Shown here: in pieces, positions 9,928 to 20,108 of the stretch
Layout of the letters: every line of letters starts with the position of its first letter
Position numbering within the stretch: position 1 is the first letter of the stretch
Assembly (NCBI GenBank): GCA_014803525.1
Contig: JAAVBP010000005.1
Coordinates: 1 to 64,000, forward strand
DNA from: a bacterium
Lineage (GTDB): Bacteria; Pseudomonadota; Alphaproteobacteria; Rs-D84
Reading direction: 5' to 3'
DNA length: 64,000 nt
Notes under the pieces: generated by a model
What the model was told of the DNA's origin: nothing
Database searches by the model: none
What the model saw: only the letters and a program-made list of their open reading frames with translations
Program-made: the position numbers and the translations under genes

Positions 9928-12003
9928 TTAAAATACGCCACCAACAACCGCCGTTGCCGCGGGTGCAACAACCGCATCCCCGGCGGTATCACGCACCGGC
10001 GCAATTGGCGCCGGATTTGGACGCTGGCCGGGTTTAAATGCCTCTTGGATTATTGTTCCATTTGGATCGACCGCGGCGGACGCACCACTGCGCCGATTAA
10101 CACGCATAAACGTCAAACCGTCAGGCACCGAAAAAGGCTGATTCTTTTCACCCGCCAGTGCCACATTCATAAAGTCTGCAAACACCGATGCGGCCATATG
10201 ACTGCCCGCGCCTTTGCCCATCGGGCGCGGAGTATCATACCCCATATATACGCCAACAATTAAATTCTTGGAAAAACCGACGAACCATACATCCTTGACA
10301 TCGTTGGTAGTGCCGGTTTTTCCCGCAATGGTATGTCCGGGAACGCGTGCCTGGCGCCCTGTACCACGTTCAACCGCCCCCTGTAGAATCGATACAATCT
10401 GGTACAGACTTTGCGAATCGGACAGCGCATCAGACTGGGCTGTTAAATCCGGTGGCGTCAAATCATCCGACCATGCAACCATTTTATGCGCGTCCCCACC
10501 GATAACACGACCGTATCTGTCTTCGACATAGTCGACCAATTTTGGTTCAATCGCGCGTCCACCATTAATAAACGCAGAATACCCCAGAACCAGGCGTTCC
10601 AACGTCGTTTCGCCAGACCCCAATGCCATCGACAGATTCATATTACGCATATCCGCCGGATACACACCAAACCGCACCGCCGCATCAATTGCATTGTGAA
10701 CACCAATCTGTTCAACCAGGCGCACCACCGGCACATTGCGCGACGTTTCCAGCGCCAGACGCAATGGCACATCACCCATGAACTTTTTATCATAGTTTTC
10801 CGGTCGCCATTCGCGATTACCTTCGCGCATACCAACAATCGGCGCATCCAGTATCAACGCCTGTGGCGACATGCCGCGCTCTAGGGCGGCCAAATACACA
10901 AACGGTTTGATTGTTGATCCAACCTGGCGATATGCCTGGGTTGCGCGATTGAACGAACTGTCCGCAAAGCTGCGTCCACCCGCCATGGCCAGTATCCGCC
11001 CCGTATGCGGATTCATAACGATGATTGCCCCCTGCAGTTTTTCACTGCCGCCACGACCATTGTTATAGTTATCCAGTGCCTTGTTCAATGCAGCGGATGC
11101 GGCGCGCTGATATTCCGGATTAATTGTCGTTTTGATATACAGACCTTCGTTATACAATTGTTCGCGCCCGATGGTCCCCAGCAATTGGCGGCGCACATCT
11201 TCGGCAAAGTATTGGAATGCAGGTTCCATTTGGGCGGTAAATCCGCTGTTGATATTCAGTTCTTCTGCAGCGGCGGCATCGGCCTGGTCTTGGGTAATAT
11301 AACCCTCTTCTACCATGCGGCGCAGGACATAATTACGACGTTCCACCGCACGATCACGGTTATTTGGTGCCTTTGGCAGGGATGCCAAAAATGCACATTC
11401 CGACAGTGTTAATTCTGTTACCGGCTTATTAAAATACATCAGTGCCGCCGACCCAACACCATATGCGCGCGCACCCAAGAATATCTGGTTCAGATACAGT
11501 GTCATAATATGCTGCTTAGAGAAAGTGCGTTCCAACTTTAACGCCAAAATCGCCTCTTTTATCTTGCGCGAAATTGTGCGTTCAGATGATAAAAAGAAAT
11601 TCTTGGCCACCTGTTGCGTGATGGTGGATGCACCAGAAAAATTCGCATGAAATCCCATCGCCCCCAGTGCATTGTTCGCCGCCGCACGGATTATACCCTG
11701 CATATCAATACCCGGATGACGCCAGAAATTTTGATCTTCGGCCGCGACAAACGCATTAACCAATTGCGGTGGCATATCCGCAAAGTCGATAAAGACGCGC
11801 CGTTCTTCGGCATATTCAATCAGCAACGATCCATCCGACGCATACAGTCGTGTTGCCACCGGCGGCGCATATGTCGCCAGCTTTTTATAGTCCGGCAGAT
11901 CATTTCCATATATCAGCACCAACGCCGCCAACGCGGCAATCCCGGCGGTAAAGCACCAGAATATGATATTTAACAAAATGCGAAAAATTTTCTTTAAATT
12001 CAT
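9928..12003 (-). CDS. penicillin-binding protein 1A-type bifunctional transglycosylase/transpeptidase
   Basis: GT51 'AAEDQNFWRHPGID' and transpeptidase 'QVGSTIKPFVYLAAL', 'AGKTGTTND' motifs. Confidence 0.93.
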   Translation of the reverse strand: MNLKKIFRILLNIIFWCFTAGIAALAALVLIYGNDLPDYKKLATYAPPVATRLYASDGSLLIEYAEERRVFIDFADMPPQLVNAFVAAEDQNFWRHPGIDMQGIIRAAANNALGAMGFHANFSGASTITQQVAKNFFLSSERTISRKIKEAILALKLERTFSKQHIMTLYLNQIFLGARAYGVGSAALMYFNKPVTELTLSECAFLASLPKAPNNRDRAVERRNYVLRRMVEEGYITQDQADAAAAEELNINSGFTAQMEPAFQYFAEDVRRQLLGTIGREQLYNEGLYIKTTINPEYQRAASAALNKALDNYNNGRGGSEKLQGAIIVMNPHTGRILAMAGGRSFADSSFNRATQAYRQVGSTIKPFVYLAALERGMSPQALILDAPIVGMREGNREWRPENYDKKFMGDVPLRLALETSRNVPVVRLVEQIGVHNAIDAAVRFGVYPADMRNMNLSMALGSGETTLERLVLGYSAFINGGRAIEPKLVDYVEDRYGRVIGGDAHKMVAWSDDLTPPDLTAQSDALSDSQSLYQIVSILQGAVERGTGRQARVPGHTIAGKTGTTNDVKDVWFVGFSKNLIVGVYMGYDTPRPMGKGAGSHMAASVFADFMNVALAGEKNQPFSVPDGLTFMRVNRRSGASAAVDPNGTIIQEAFKPGQRPNPAPIAPVRDTAGDAVVAPAATAVVGGVF

Positions 12004-12097
12004 AGTGACCGAATTCTAAGACAAATATTTGCGGTTTGCAAGTTTTGATTCCATCGCACATAATCCGCGCCACCCCAAATACCGAATATGGTATATA

Positions 12098-13564
12098 TTA
12101 TTTCCATGCCGCCGGTATATCCGCATAATCATCCAGCCCTGTATCGCCAAGATAACACCCTCCAACCTGGACGCTTGTTGCACTTGGCCAGATTTTATAT
12201 AAATATTTGCCATTTATTTTTGCAGATGGCCCCGTCAGGGATGTGCCATTACAAAACATACAAAAAAACATACTCCTTTGCGCCGCGCCAGATATATTGC
12301 CGAACAGGTTTTCTGGGATGGATGTCAGGCCGCTGCATTTATAAAATGTGTATACAAACATATCCTCTGCCGGGGCGCCAGATATCCCCGCAAACAGGTT
12401 TTCGGGAATCGGCCCCGTCAGACCGCTACATTCATAAAATGTGCCATAGAACATACTGGACGCAGGCGCGCCAGATATCCCCGCAAACAGATTTCCCGGG
12501 ATCGAACCAGAAAGATTGCTGCATCCAGAAAATGTTTTATGGAACATACCCATCGCCGGGGCACCAGATATCCTTGCAAATAACTTTTCCGGGATCGAAC
12601 CAGTAAGGCCGCTGCATCCGGAAAATGTTTCTTTGAACATATACCATTCCGGTTTGCCAGATATCCCCGCAAACAGGTTTTCCGGAATCGGACCCGTCAG
12701 ACCGCGGCAGCTAGAAAACGTGCCATAGAACATACTTGATGCTGGCGCACCAGATATCCCCGCAAACAGGTTTTCCGGAATCGGACCCGTCAGACCGCGG
12801 CAGCTAGAAAACGTGCCACAGAACATACTTGATGCCGGCGCACCAGATATCCCCGCAAACAGGTTTTCCGGGATCGAACCGGAAAGGTTGCTGCATCCAG
12901 AAAATGTTCTATAAAATCTTGGCTGTTGGCCACTTTGCGCCCCATCGCCAATTGTTGAAAATATCGCCCCAAGGGCCCCTGATATCCCTGCAACATTGGT
13001 ATTGCTCCAAAATGATATCGCGGCGATAGCAGGTTTCGTGTTGTATTCCATGGCGCGTCCGCCAATACCGATGGTGCGGGCACCGGCGGCGCTGTATGTG
13101 TGACTATATGTTGTTTCACTTGTGTCGGTACGCTTGATTATATCGCGTGTGCCGTCACCCCAATCAATCATAAACGTACCACGCGCAGACATTTTAAAGC
13201 TAAAACTGGATGTGGTTGACGTTGTTGTCACAAAAAACTTTGGCGACCAATCGACTATCAATCGTGAAACAGCATCATTTGCCGCGACGGTATCGGCCGC
13301 GTACTGTGTGGCATATTCACTGTGCAGGTAATCCGTGGTCGCAGTGCCGTTTAGTCTTTTATTCGTGATATCCACCATCCCCAGCAAGTATTCCATATTT
13401 GCCGCAACCTTTGGGTTCGTGACAGATGGATTGTACGGTACAGTTATGCCCCATTTTTGTTCAATCAACAGGTGGATGTATTCTACATTAACCATTTCGG
13501 CGGCGCGCGCAGAATTACAAAACAAACAGCCCACAAAACCCAATAAAATTAATAATTTGCGCAT
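12098..13564 (-). CDS. secreted BspA-like repeat surface protein
   Basis: Signal peptide, PKD-like 'FMIDWGDGTRDIIKRTDTSETTYSHTYSAAGARTIGI', then about seven 31-aa repeats 'IPENLFAGISGAPASSMFYGTFSSCRGLTGP'. Confidence 0.8.
   Translation of the reverse strand: MRKLLILLGFVGCLFCNSARAAEMVNVEYIHLLIEQKWGITVPYNPSVTNPKVAANMEYLLGMVDITNKRLNGTATTDYLHSEYATQYAADTVAANDAVSRLIVDWSPKFFVTTTSTTSSFSFKMSARGTFMIDWGDGTRDIIKRTDTSETTYSHTYSAAGARTIGIGGRAMEYNTKPAIAAISFWSNTNVAGISGALGAIFSTIGDGAQSGQQPRFYRTFSGCSNLSGSIPENLFAGISGAPASSMFCGTFSSCRGLTGPIPENLFAGISGAPASSMFYGTFSSCRGLTGPIPENLFAGISGKPEWYMFKETFSGCSGLTGSIPEKLFARISGAPAMGMFHKTFSGCSNLSGSIPGNLFAGISGAPASSMFYGTFYECSGLTGPIPENLFAGISGAPAEDMFVYTFYKCSGLTSIPENLFGNISGAAQRSMFFCMFCNGTSLTGPSAKINGKYLYKIWPSATSVQVGGCYLGDTGLDDYADIPAAWK
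12661..12939 (-). repeat. near-identical 93-bp tandem repeats inside the BspA-like gene
   Basis: 'atatccccgcaaacaggttttcc...' recurs at 12661, 12754, 12847 (93-bp period = 31 codons). Confidence 0.85.
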
Positions 13565-13575
13565 TCTTTCTCCTC

Positions 13576-13691
13576 TGCCTAACAAAAAGGGTGGTTTGGA
13601 TTAGGCATAGTTAGCACATAAAAAACACTGGATTTATGGGGTATTTTTTTCTAACATATATTCGAAAAGAAAGGACCCTTTTTATTAGGCA
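13576..13691 (-). promoter_or_regulatory. inverted-repeat 5' leader upstream of the BspA-like gene
   Basis: TGCCTAACAAAAAGGGT (13576-13592) is inverted relative to ACCCTTTTTATTAGGCA (13675-13691); a third TTAGGCA lies at 13601-13607; SD follows immediately. Confidence 0.5.
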
Positions 13692-13809
13692 AAAAATGAG
13701 ATATAGCGGATCACCGACACACCAACTGCGCGGGAACAACAGAAATACACGCCTACTCTGGACACTGATAATTCTTTCGCTATAAAAAATCCCGCAGATG
13801 CAGGATTTT

Positions 13810-14133
13810 TTATTTGGTACGTTGTGATTGTAATGCAATCTTATGTTTACACACGTCCAGTAATTCTGATACGTCCGCATGGGCCGCCCGGATATCAGAT
13901 ATTGCATTTCCTAAATACGGATATTCTGGGCGCCACTGGACCTGGATGGGTTCAACCCCGTTTATCAAAACCCGATAATAACCAAACCCACCCACCGGTT
14001 CAGACAGTTCCCCGATAATATTTCCATCACGACCAATAACATGATAAAAAATTCGACCCATATCGCCACCTGTTCTAACAATGGTGCTGGATTCAATTGT
14101 ATTTTTAATTTTTTGCTTCAAAGAATTGTCCAT
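13810..14133 (-). CDS. hypothetical protein, tandem paralogue 1
   Basis: 'MDNSLKQKIKNTIESS...FYHVIGRDG...VQWRPEYPYL'; paralogous to next ORF. Confidence 0.55.
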   Translation of the reverse strand: MDNSLKQKIKNTIESSTIVRTGGDMGRIFYHVIGRDGNIIGELSEPVGGFGYYRVLINGVEPIQVQWRPEYPYLGNAISDIRAAHADVSELLDVCKHKIALQSQRTK

Positions 14134-14153
14134 GATTTTACCCCATGCAAATT

Positions 14154-14495
14154 TTATTTTGTGCGACGATTATTTCCAGACATCATTATTTGCTTTTGTA
14201 TCTTGCGATCACATGCAATTACGAACGACCGGATCCAGGCCTTGGTCGCACGCGCTTTTTCGGCCCCGGGCAAATCTATGAAATCATATTCCGGCCGCCA
14301 GTTTACATATAAAACCTGGGAACCATTGTATATAACACCATGTCCACCAAGGCCACTGAACGGAACCGTCAATTGAACAATCGTGCGCCCCGTATGATCA
14401 ATTACATGATAAAACATCAGATCCTGGTCCGTGCTTTTTAATACGCGCCCCGATGCAATCGCCGATATAATTTTTGTCTGTAAAGAATTGTTCAT
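14154..14495 (-). CDS. hypothetical protein, tandem paralogue 2
   Basis: 'MNNSLQTKIISAIASG...FYHVIDHTGR...VNWRPEYDFI'. Confidence 0.55.
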   Translation of the reverse strand: MNNSLQTKIISAIASGRVLKSTDQDLMFYHVIDHTGRTIVQLTVPFSGLGGHGVIYNGSQVLYVNWRPEYDFIDLPGAEKARATKAWIRSFVIACDRKIQKQIMMSGNNRRTK

Positions 14496-14553
14496 ATTTT
14501 ATCCTGTTCTTTCTGTTTTTGATAATAAAACCCGCCATGTGGCGGGTTTTATA

Positions 14554-14820
14554 TTATTTCGCTTCGTCTTCTGGGATAACGTGAACCGTTTTGCGGTCGC
14601 CGTTGCCCTTTTTAAACTTTACGACGCCTGCGATTTTCGCAAACAATGTATGGTCTTTGCCCATACCAACATTCAAGCCCGGATGCACGGCTGTGCCACG
14701 CTGGCGAATGATGATATTACCCGGGATAACCTGCGCACCACCGGATTTTTTTACACCCAACCGACGTCCGGCCGAGTCGCGTCCGTTCGCTGATGCGGAA
14801 CCTGCTTTCTTATGTGCCAT
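14554..14820 (-). CDS. rpmA: 50S ribosomal protein L27
   Basis: '[28 protein letters not shown]'. Confidence 0.97.
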   Translation of the reverse strand: MAHKKAGSASANGRDSAGRRLGVKKSGGAQVIPGNIIIRQRGTAVHPGLNVGMGKDHTLFAKIAGVVKFKKGNGDRKTVHVIPEDEAK

Positions 14821-14851
14821 AAATTCGCTCCTTTAATTTCCGTGACAGAAA

Positions 14852-15151
14852 TTAGCCTTTAATCTCTGTGATTTTCAAAACGGTGATATACTGACGATGT
14901 CCCGCCGTACGACGATAGTTCTGACGACGTTTTTTCTTGAACACCAAGATTTTATCAGCGCGTTTCTGTTCAACGACCGTGGCCATAACTTTGGCACCGG
15001 CAACAAACGGAGTACCGATTTTATCGCCCGCCATCAAAACCTGGTCAAATTCAACAGTGCCGTCGGCATTCAGTTTTTCAACCTTGATCGTATCGCCAAC
15101 CTTTACACGATACTGTTTACCGCCGGTCTGAAAGATTGCAAAATCGCTCAT
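14852..15151 (-). CDS. rplU: 50S ribosomal protein L21
   Basis: '[17 protein letters not shown]...[17 protein letters not shown]'. Confidence 0.97.
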   Translation of the reverse strand: MSDFAIFQTGGKQYRVKVGDTIKVEKLNADGTVEFDQVLMAGDKIGTPFVAGAKVMATVVEQKRADKILVFKKKRRQNYRRTAGHRQYITVLKITEIKG

Positions 15152-15326
15152 ATTCTTTCTCTTGTTTATTGTTGTTTATTAACACTTTGTCTAAAAGTTT
15201 ATGCAAATAATATATGATTTCGCACGATTGTCAAGCATTTTGCATAAAAATTTATACAAAACTGTATTTTATATATTAAAAAATCCCCCGAACGATATCG
15301 GGGGATTGATGCATATGCAGTCTTTT

Positions 15327-17504
15327 TTAGTCGGCCACCTTGCGAACACAAACCTCGTTCACAGAGTCAAAATCCAATCCGGCGGCGGTGCACTGCTCCG
15401 CGGTCGCCTTCCAGGCAGTGGTTTCCGAAGATGTTGTTTTCCAATTACGCACACCTTCGATACCGTTGCGTTGCAGGCACGCCTCGCGCATACCCTTGGA
15501 CGATGTTGCGGCGGCGCCACTGGCATACGAACCACTCAAGATTTCGCTTATCGTTATAATGTTGCGGCATTTATTTGTTTCATAGTCCGTGGTGTTATTA
15601 GTGCTGCTGCAACCATCTTCACTATCATCCTTATCAATCACAGCCTGCAGTGTGCTGTTCGGGGCGCCACAGATCATCTGTTCATAACAATGCGGTGCGT
15701 TTGCCACCTGTGAACAATATGTTTTGATGCGTGACGTACTCCAGGATGTATTTGCTGTTTCCTGGGTCGTATAGCAATCATACAATTCGGACAAGCATTC
15801 GTTAAAGTTGCTGATTGCACTGCTGTAATTAGACGCAATCGCATTTTCTTCTTCCTGGGCAAATTCCAGGCGCTTTTTCTGCAAGGCCTGTTGCGCGGCA
15901 ACCTTTTGATAGCCGATATTCTGGGCCGCCGTACGCAGCTGTTCGCCATATGCATCACAATCTGCATTTGCATCCAGCGCATACTTTTGCAAAATACTGC
16001 GACGGGCATCAGCCACCGGACCACGCAGGTTGGAATACGGGTCACCCGATGTGGATGTGTATCCAAAGCACGACGCGCTGTTCGATGATGTATAGCCACT
16101 GTTGCCGGTGACGAAGTTCAGCTCGTACGTGCCGGTATTCGATACGGAAATCTTGCTGTTATAATTATATGGACACTGGCTCGAACCATTTGTGCACTTG
16201 TTCGCACTGGATGGCGGTGTGCCGCAAGCCTCGTATATTCCATTAAAGCAGGAATCCAATACGCGGTTGCAAACATTGTTATGCGCGTATTCAAACAGTT
16301 CATATCCCCATGTTTCGGCCAGTGAATCTTTTAAATTATCCGTACTGGACAAAGAACCTGTCAAACCGGACATATTGGATACGACATTGGACAACGTATC
16401 AAATGCACTTAACAGATTATTATTATCGTTTTGAACGATGGTCAGGGTCTGTTCCTTGGCATTGGCCCATGATTGCAGGGACGCCAGAATATCACTGCCA
16501 TCGCCGTCGATGTTTGCAATATCAAATCCGAAATTATTTCCAGACGTAGAACAATATGACGGCTTTGCACAGCTGGTTAATGCGGTGCCATTGCTGCCAT
16601 AAATTCCATGTGCGTTACACCATTCGATGGCCTGGGTTGAACCAACACCATATTGATTGGTTGTTTCCTGCCATGAAACACAGTTCATAACTTTTTCAGC
16701 ATCGGTTAACTGAAACGCCTGGCTTACATCTTTGCCCTTGGTCGCAACCAGCAACGCCAGTTCACCTGACACCTTGATCAATTCTTCGTTGGCAGATTCC
16801 AGGGCTGTTTCCGCCTCTGCAAATGCCTTTACACGACCGGCGCATGCACAGCGACGCTGGGCCGCGTTACGGGCGGTACAGATTTCATCCATGCACGCAT
16901 AGTATGATTCCATACAGTTATTATATGCATCGGCCGATATCAAACCGGTTGTAGAATCAATAATATTTGAATAATTGCCGGTGTACAGTGCACTGGACAA
17001 ATATGTGTATGAATTGCCAGACGTTGTTGTGTTTGTACGACTGCCACGAATTATATTACCACTGACCGACACGCGGGCATTTGAATTCGTTGCCGTACGC
17101 GCAACGACGCCACGCGACGGCTGGGCCGTGCGGGTCGGTGATGTACGCGACGCAACACCGCGCGATGTTGTTGTGGCACGTGACGCGCCGGCATTGGTTG
17201 TGGCACGCGACGTGACGGCACTGCGTCCGGATACACTGCGCGTTGCGCCACTTGTTGCGGTGCGCGCAACCGTGGACGTGGCCGTTCCACGCGATGTGGT
17301 GGCACGATTTGACGTACGGGCGGATGTCGCCCCGGCGCCACGCGGGGACTGGACCGATGTGGTTGGCCCGGCGGTCGGCGCAATCGGATCTGCGAATACT
17401 GCGCGCATCGACAACAACGTCGAACACACAAAACCGGCACCCGCCAATAAAAACATTGTGCCGACTACATTTTTGCAAACTTCCCCGAAATTACGGTTTT
17501 TCAT
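15327..17504 (-). CDS. large secreted Cys-rich protein with Thr/Arg/Ser-rich N-terminal low-complexity region
   Basis: 725 aa, N-terminal hydrophobic signal, many paired Cys ('CMESYYACMDEICTARNAAQRRCACA'). Confidence 0.6.
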   Translation of the reverse strand: MKNRNFGEVCKNVVGTMFLLAGAGFVCSTLLSMRAVFADPIAPTAGPTTSVQSPRGAGATSARTSNRATTSRGTATSTVARTATSGATRSVSGRSAVTSRATTNAGASRATTTSRGVASRTSPTRTAQPSRGVVARTATNSNARVSVSGNIIRGSRTNTTTSGNSYTYLSSALYTGNYSNIIDSTTGLISADAYNNCMESYYACMDEICTARNAAQRRCACAGRVKAFAEAETALESANEELIKVSGELALLVATKGKDVSQAFQLTDAEKVMNCVSWQETTNQYGVGSTQAIEWCNAHGIYGSNGTALTSCAKPSYCSTSGNNFGFDIANIDGDGSDILASLQSWANAKEQTLTIVQNDNNNLLSAFDTLSNVVSNMSGLTGSLSSTDNLKDSLAETWGYELFEYAHNNVCNRVLDSCFNGIYEACGTPPSSANKCTNGSSQCPYNYNSKISVSNTGTYELNFVTGNSGYTSSNSASCFGYTSTSGDPYSNLRGPVADARRSILQKYALDANADCDAYGEQLRTAAQNIGYQKVAAQQALQKKRLEFAQEEENAIASNYSSAISNFNECLSELYDCYTTQETANTSWSTSRIKTYCSQVANAPHCYEQMICGAPNSTLQAVIDKDDSEDGCSSTNNTTDYETNKCRNIITISEILSGSYASGAAATSSKGMREACLQRNGIEGVRNWKTTSSETTAWKATAEQCTAAGLDFDSVNEVCVRKVAD

Positions 17505-17702
17505 GTATTTCTCCCTGTATCCGGATTTTGCCGGAAACCTACCACTTATACGACGTAGGAATGCGCATTCTTACGTCAAGCTGTGATAATTATAGCATTT
17601 TTCACAAGGTCTGTAAAGAGTTAAAGCCAGCGGCATTTACCGGATCGCCCACCACACAGAAAGTCAAACACAAAAAAATTCCCCGCGTCCGCGGGGAATT
17701 TT

Positions 17703-18269
17703 TTAAAACATTTCTTTGATTGCCTTGCCGGTGTCTTTTGCGGCGGCACCCGTTTCACGAACCGCATTGGCAATTTCTTGGCCGGCGGCCTTTACCTCAG
17801 CCTTTTTGGCGGATGCGGCGGCCTTGTCCGCGGCAACCTTGTCTTCGGCGGCGGCTTTCTTGGCGGCGATATCAGATTTTACCGCATCAACCTTGGCGGA
17901 AAGCGCCTCTTTGGCCTCGGCCCCCTTTGTATTTCTTTCTTGCTGGGCATTTGTCGCCTTGTCATTCAGATCGGCCTTCACCGAAGCTACCTTGGCGATG
18001 GCGGCATCTTTTTTATCCGCAATTGATTTCTTTACGAACGTTGCGCACTTGGACGACAACGACTTTACATTTTCGGACAAACATTCCGGTATCGTTTTGG
18101 TACCCAAGACAACCTCTGGACACACTTTCTTAATTTCGGCGGTATCACATGCCTCTTCCAATGTGGCAGGCTCTGATTTCTTGACCAGCCCCAATGATTC
18201 CAACAATCCCGCATTCGCAGATGTCGCAACCAGAATTGCACCCAAACTGACCATAATTATTTTTTTCAT
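17703..18269 (-). CDS. secreted Ala/Lys-rich helical protein
   Basis: Signal peptide; long A/K/D/E-rich helix C-terminally. Confidence 0.6.
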   Translation of the reverse strand: MKKIIMVSLGAILVATSANAGLLESLGLVKKSEPATLEEACDTAEIKKVCPEVVLGTKTIPECLSENVKSLSSKCATFVKKSIADKKDAAIAKVASVKADLNDKATNAQQERNTKGAEAKEALSAKVDAVKSDIAAKKAAAEDKVAADKAAASAKKAEVKAAGQEIANAVRETGAAAKDTGKAIKEMF

Positions 18270-18372
18270 ATTTTTCCCCTTGTTATAACATTAACGAATT
18301 TATCATAAGAAAAAATTCAAACACAATCAACTTTATTTGAACAACAGCGAAATTTAATGTATACTGATTCCC

Positions 18373-18924
18373 ATGAAAAAGTATATATGTCTGTTATCAT
18401 TAATTGCAACGCCGGCGATGGCGACACAAAATCCAATGTTTGGCGCAAATCACGACAATGCGATCACATTATACGCCGGACAAAGTACCGGCCCGGGCAG
18501 TCTGTTTAAACTGGTTAACCCATTCGATTGGGATATATTGCCACAAACAATGATCATGGCCCAGTACAGCCAACCAATGACACTGTTTCGATTGCCGGCG
18601 CGCCAGAATTTTAACGTCGTGCAAAACATCGGATATGAATCCGGACGCGGATTATCATTCTTGGGCGTGGGAATTTCATGGGATGTGGTACCATTACACT
18701 GGTGCGGTTTTTATATTGGCGGTGGCGTTGGCCCATACATGCGCGATTCACATGATCGATATGTGGCCAGTCGCCTGGTATTCGGGGAAAAGTTCTTTGT
18801 CGGGAAAAGTATATCTGACGCATGGCGGGCGGAATTTTTCACACTGCACTTTTCTAACGGAGATTTTACAGAGGTTAATCGCGGATTTAACTTTACAGGC
18901 CTTGCCGTAAATTACAGTTTTTAA
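18373..18924 (+). CDS. PagL-like acyloxyacyl hydrolase / lipid A 3-O-deacylase
   Basis: Signal peptide, beta-barrel pattern and 'HFSNGDFTEVNRGFNFTGLAVNYSF' C-terminal signature. Confidence 0.65.
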   Translation: MKKYICLLSLIATPAMATQNPMFGANHDNAITLYAGQSTGPGSLFKLVNPFDWDILPQTMIMAQYSQPMTLFRLPARQNFNVVQNIGYESGRGLSFLGVGISWDVVPLHWCGFYIGGGVGPYMRDSHDRYVASRLVFGEKFFVGKSISDAWRAEFFTLHFSNGDFTEVNRGFNFTGLAVNYSF

Positions 18925-18926
18925 TT

Positions 18927-19499
18927 ATGAAAACAGACTTAAACGATTTGGATTTTGTGAAATATTTAAATGCGCATCTGGCGGCCGGCGGCGTTATTGC
19001 GTTCCCAACCGATACAGTATGGGGATTGGGGGCATTGCCAACGCGCGCGGGGGCGGCGGCACTGTTTGAAATAAAACGTCGGCCGCATGAAAAACATCTG
19101 ATCATAATGTCGGACAGCGTGGCGCACATTCGTCCATATATGACAGGATACCCGCCGCGCGCATTTGAACTGGCAAACAAATACTGGCCGGGGGCGTTGA
19201 CCATCGGCGTACCGGTTGGGGGCAGCGACACTTTCGTATTCGGTGGCGTGCGCGTACCCGCATATCGCCCATTCCAAGATTTATGCGCGGTGGTGGATGG
19301 CCACTGTCTGGCCACATCATCTGCAAATATCTCCGGTATGCCGCCAATGCAATCCGCGGCCGAGATAAGAAAAACCTTTCCAGACATTATTGTGATTGAC
19401 AATGCATATCAACCGATGGGCGGCCAACCCAGCACCGTTGTCGTATTGGACGGGGACAAGACAACAATCGCACGCGCGGGCGCGGTTGAAATCAATTAA
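18927..19499 (+). CDS. tsaC: Sua5/YciO/YrdC threonylcarbamoyl-AMP synthase-like
   Basis: 'GGVIAFPTDTVWGLGALPTRAGAAALFEIKRRPHEKHLII'; 'ATSSANISGMPP'. Confidence 0.85.
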   Translation: MKTDLNDLDFVKYLNAHLAAGGVIAFPTDTVWGLGALPTRAGAAALFEIKRRPHEKHLIIMSDSVAHIRPYMTGYPPRAFELANKYWPGALTIGVPVGGSDTFVFGGVRVPAYRPFQDLCAVVDGHCLATSSANISGMPPMQSAAEIRKTFPDIIVIDNAYQPMGGQPSTVVVLDGDKTTIARAGAVEIN

Positions 19500-20032
19500 A
19501 ACGGCCGACTGATAAAACAACTATCCTTGATACCAAACCGCCACGGCAATTCGGCATCCCGACCCGCATAGTCAATTCCGATGCGCGGGCCGGATATTAT
19601 TTTTGGTGTGGTGTCACGGGCCTCTATCCACATGGTTGAATTTGGCGACGTTAAATCCATCTTGTTATCTGCGCGCGATACCCCAAGTACCTTTGTTAAA
19701 CGCCCCGGCCCCGTACACGATGGCAATTCCAGCGCACGTATCAACACCGCCGCCGCATAGCCAGATTCCCCCACCACGATATTTAACATATTATGCAGGC
19801 CATAGCATAAATAGACATACGCATGACCACCACGCATAAACATGGCATCATTGCGCGCAGTGGGTCCCGCATAGGCGTGACAACCACGCTCTTGCTCAGT
19901 GTATAATTCCAGTTCGGCGATGCGCGCCCGAATTAATTTTCCATCATCGGTGACACGACATAAATATGCCCCGACCAAATCCCGGGCAACATCCATTGGC
20001 GCGCGACAATAAAAATCCTGTGACAATCTCAT
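19496..20032 (-). CDS. 3-methyladenine DNA glycosylase (AAG/MPG family)
   Basis: 'DFYCRAPMDVARDLVGAYLCR', 'RIAELELYTEQERGCHAYAGPTARNDAMF', 'AYVYLCYGLHNMLNIV'; start at internal ATG. Confidence 0.88.
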   Translation of the reverse strand: MRLSQDFYCRAPMDVARDLVGAYLCRVTDDGKLIRARIAELELYTEQERGCHAYAGPTARNDAMFMRGGHAYVYLCYGLHNMLNIVVGESGYAAAVLIRALELPSCTGPGRLTKVLGVSRADNKMDLTSPNSTMWIEARDTTPKIISGPRIGIDYAGRDAELPWRFGIKDSCFISRPF

Positions 20033-20108
20033 ACAATGCATAATAGCAAAAAATATCAGGATATCAATCTTGGGGTAATGAACTTCACGCAATGCTAACA
20101 TCGTTGTC

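Noticed and set aside
12098-13564. CRISPR array from regularly spaced repeats
   Set aside because: The 93-bp period is in-frame protein repeat sequence with no unique spacers; no cas genes in the window.
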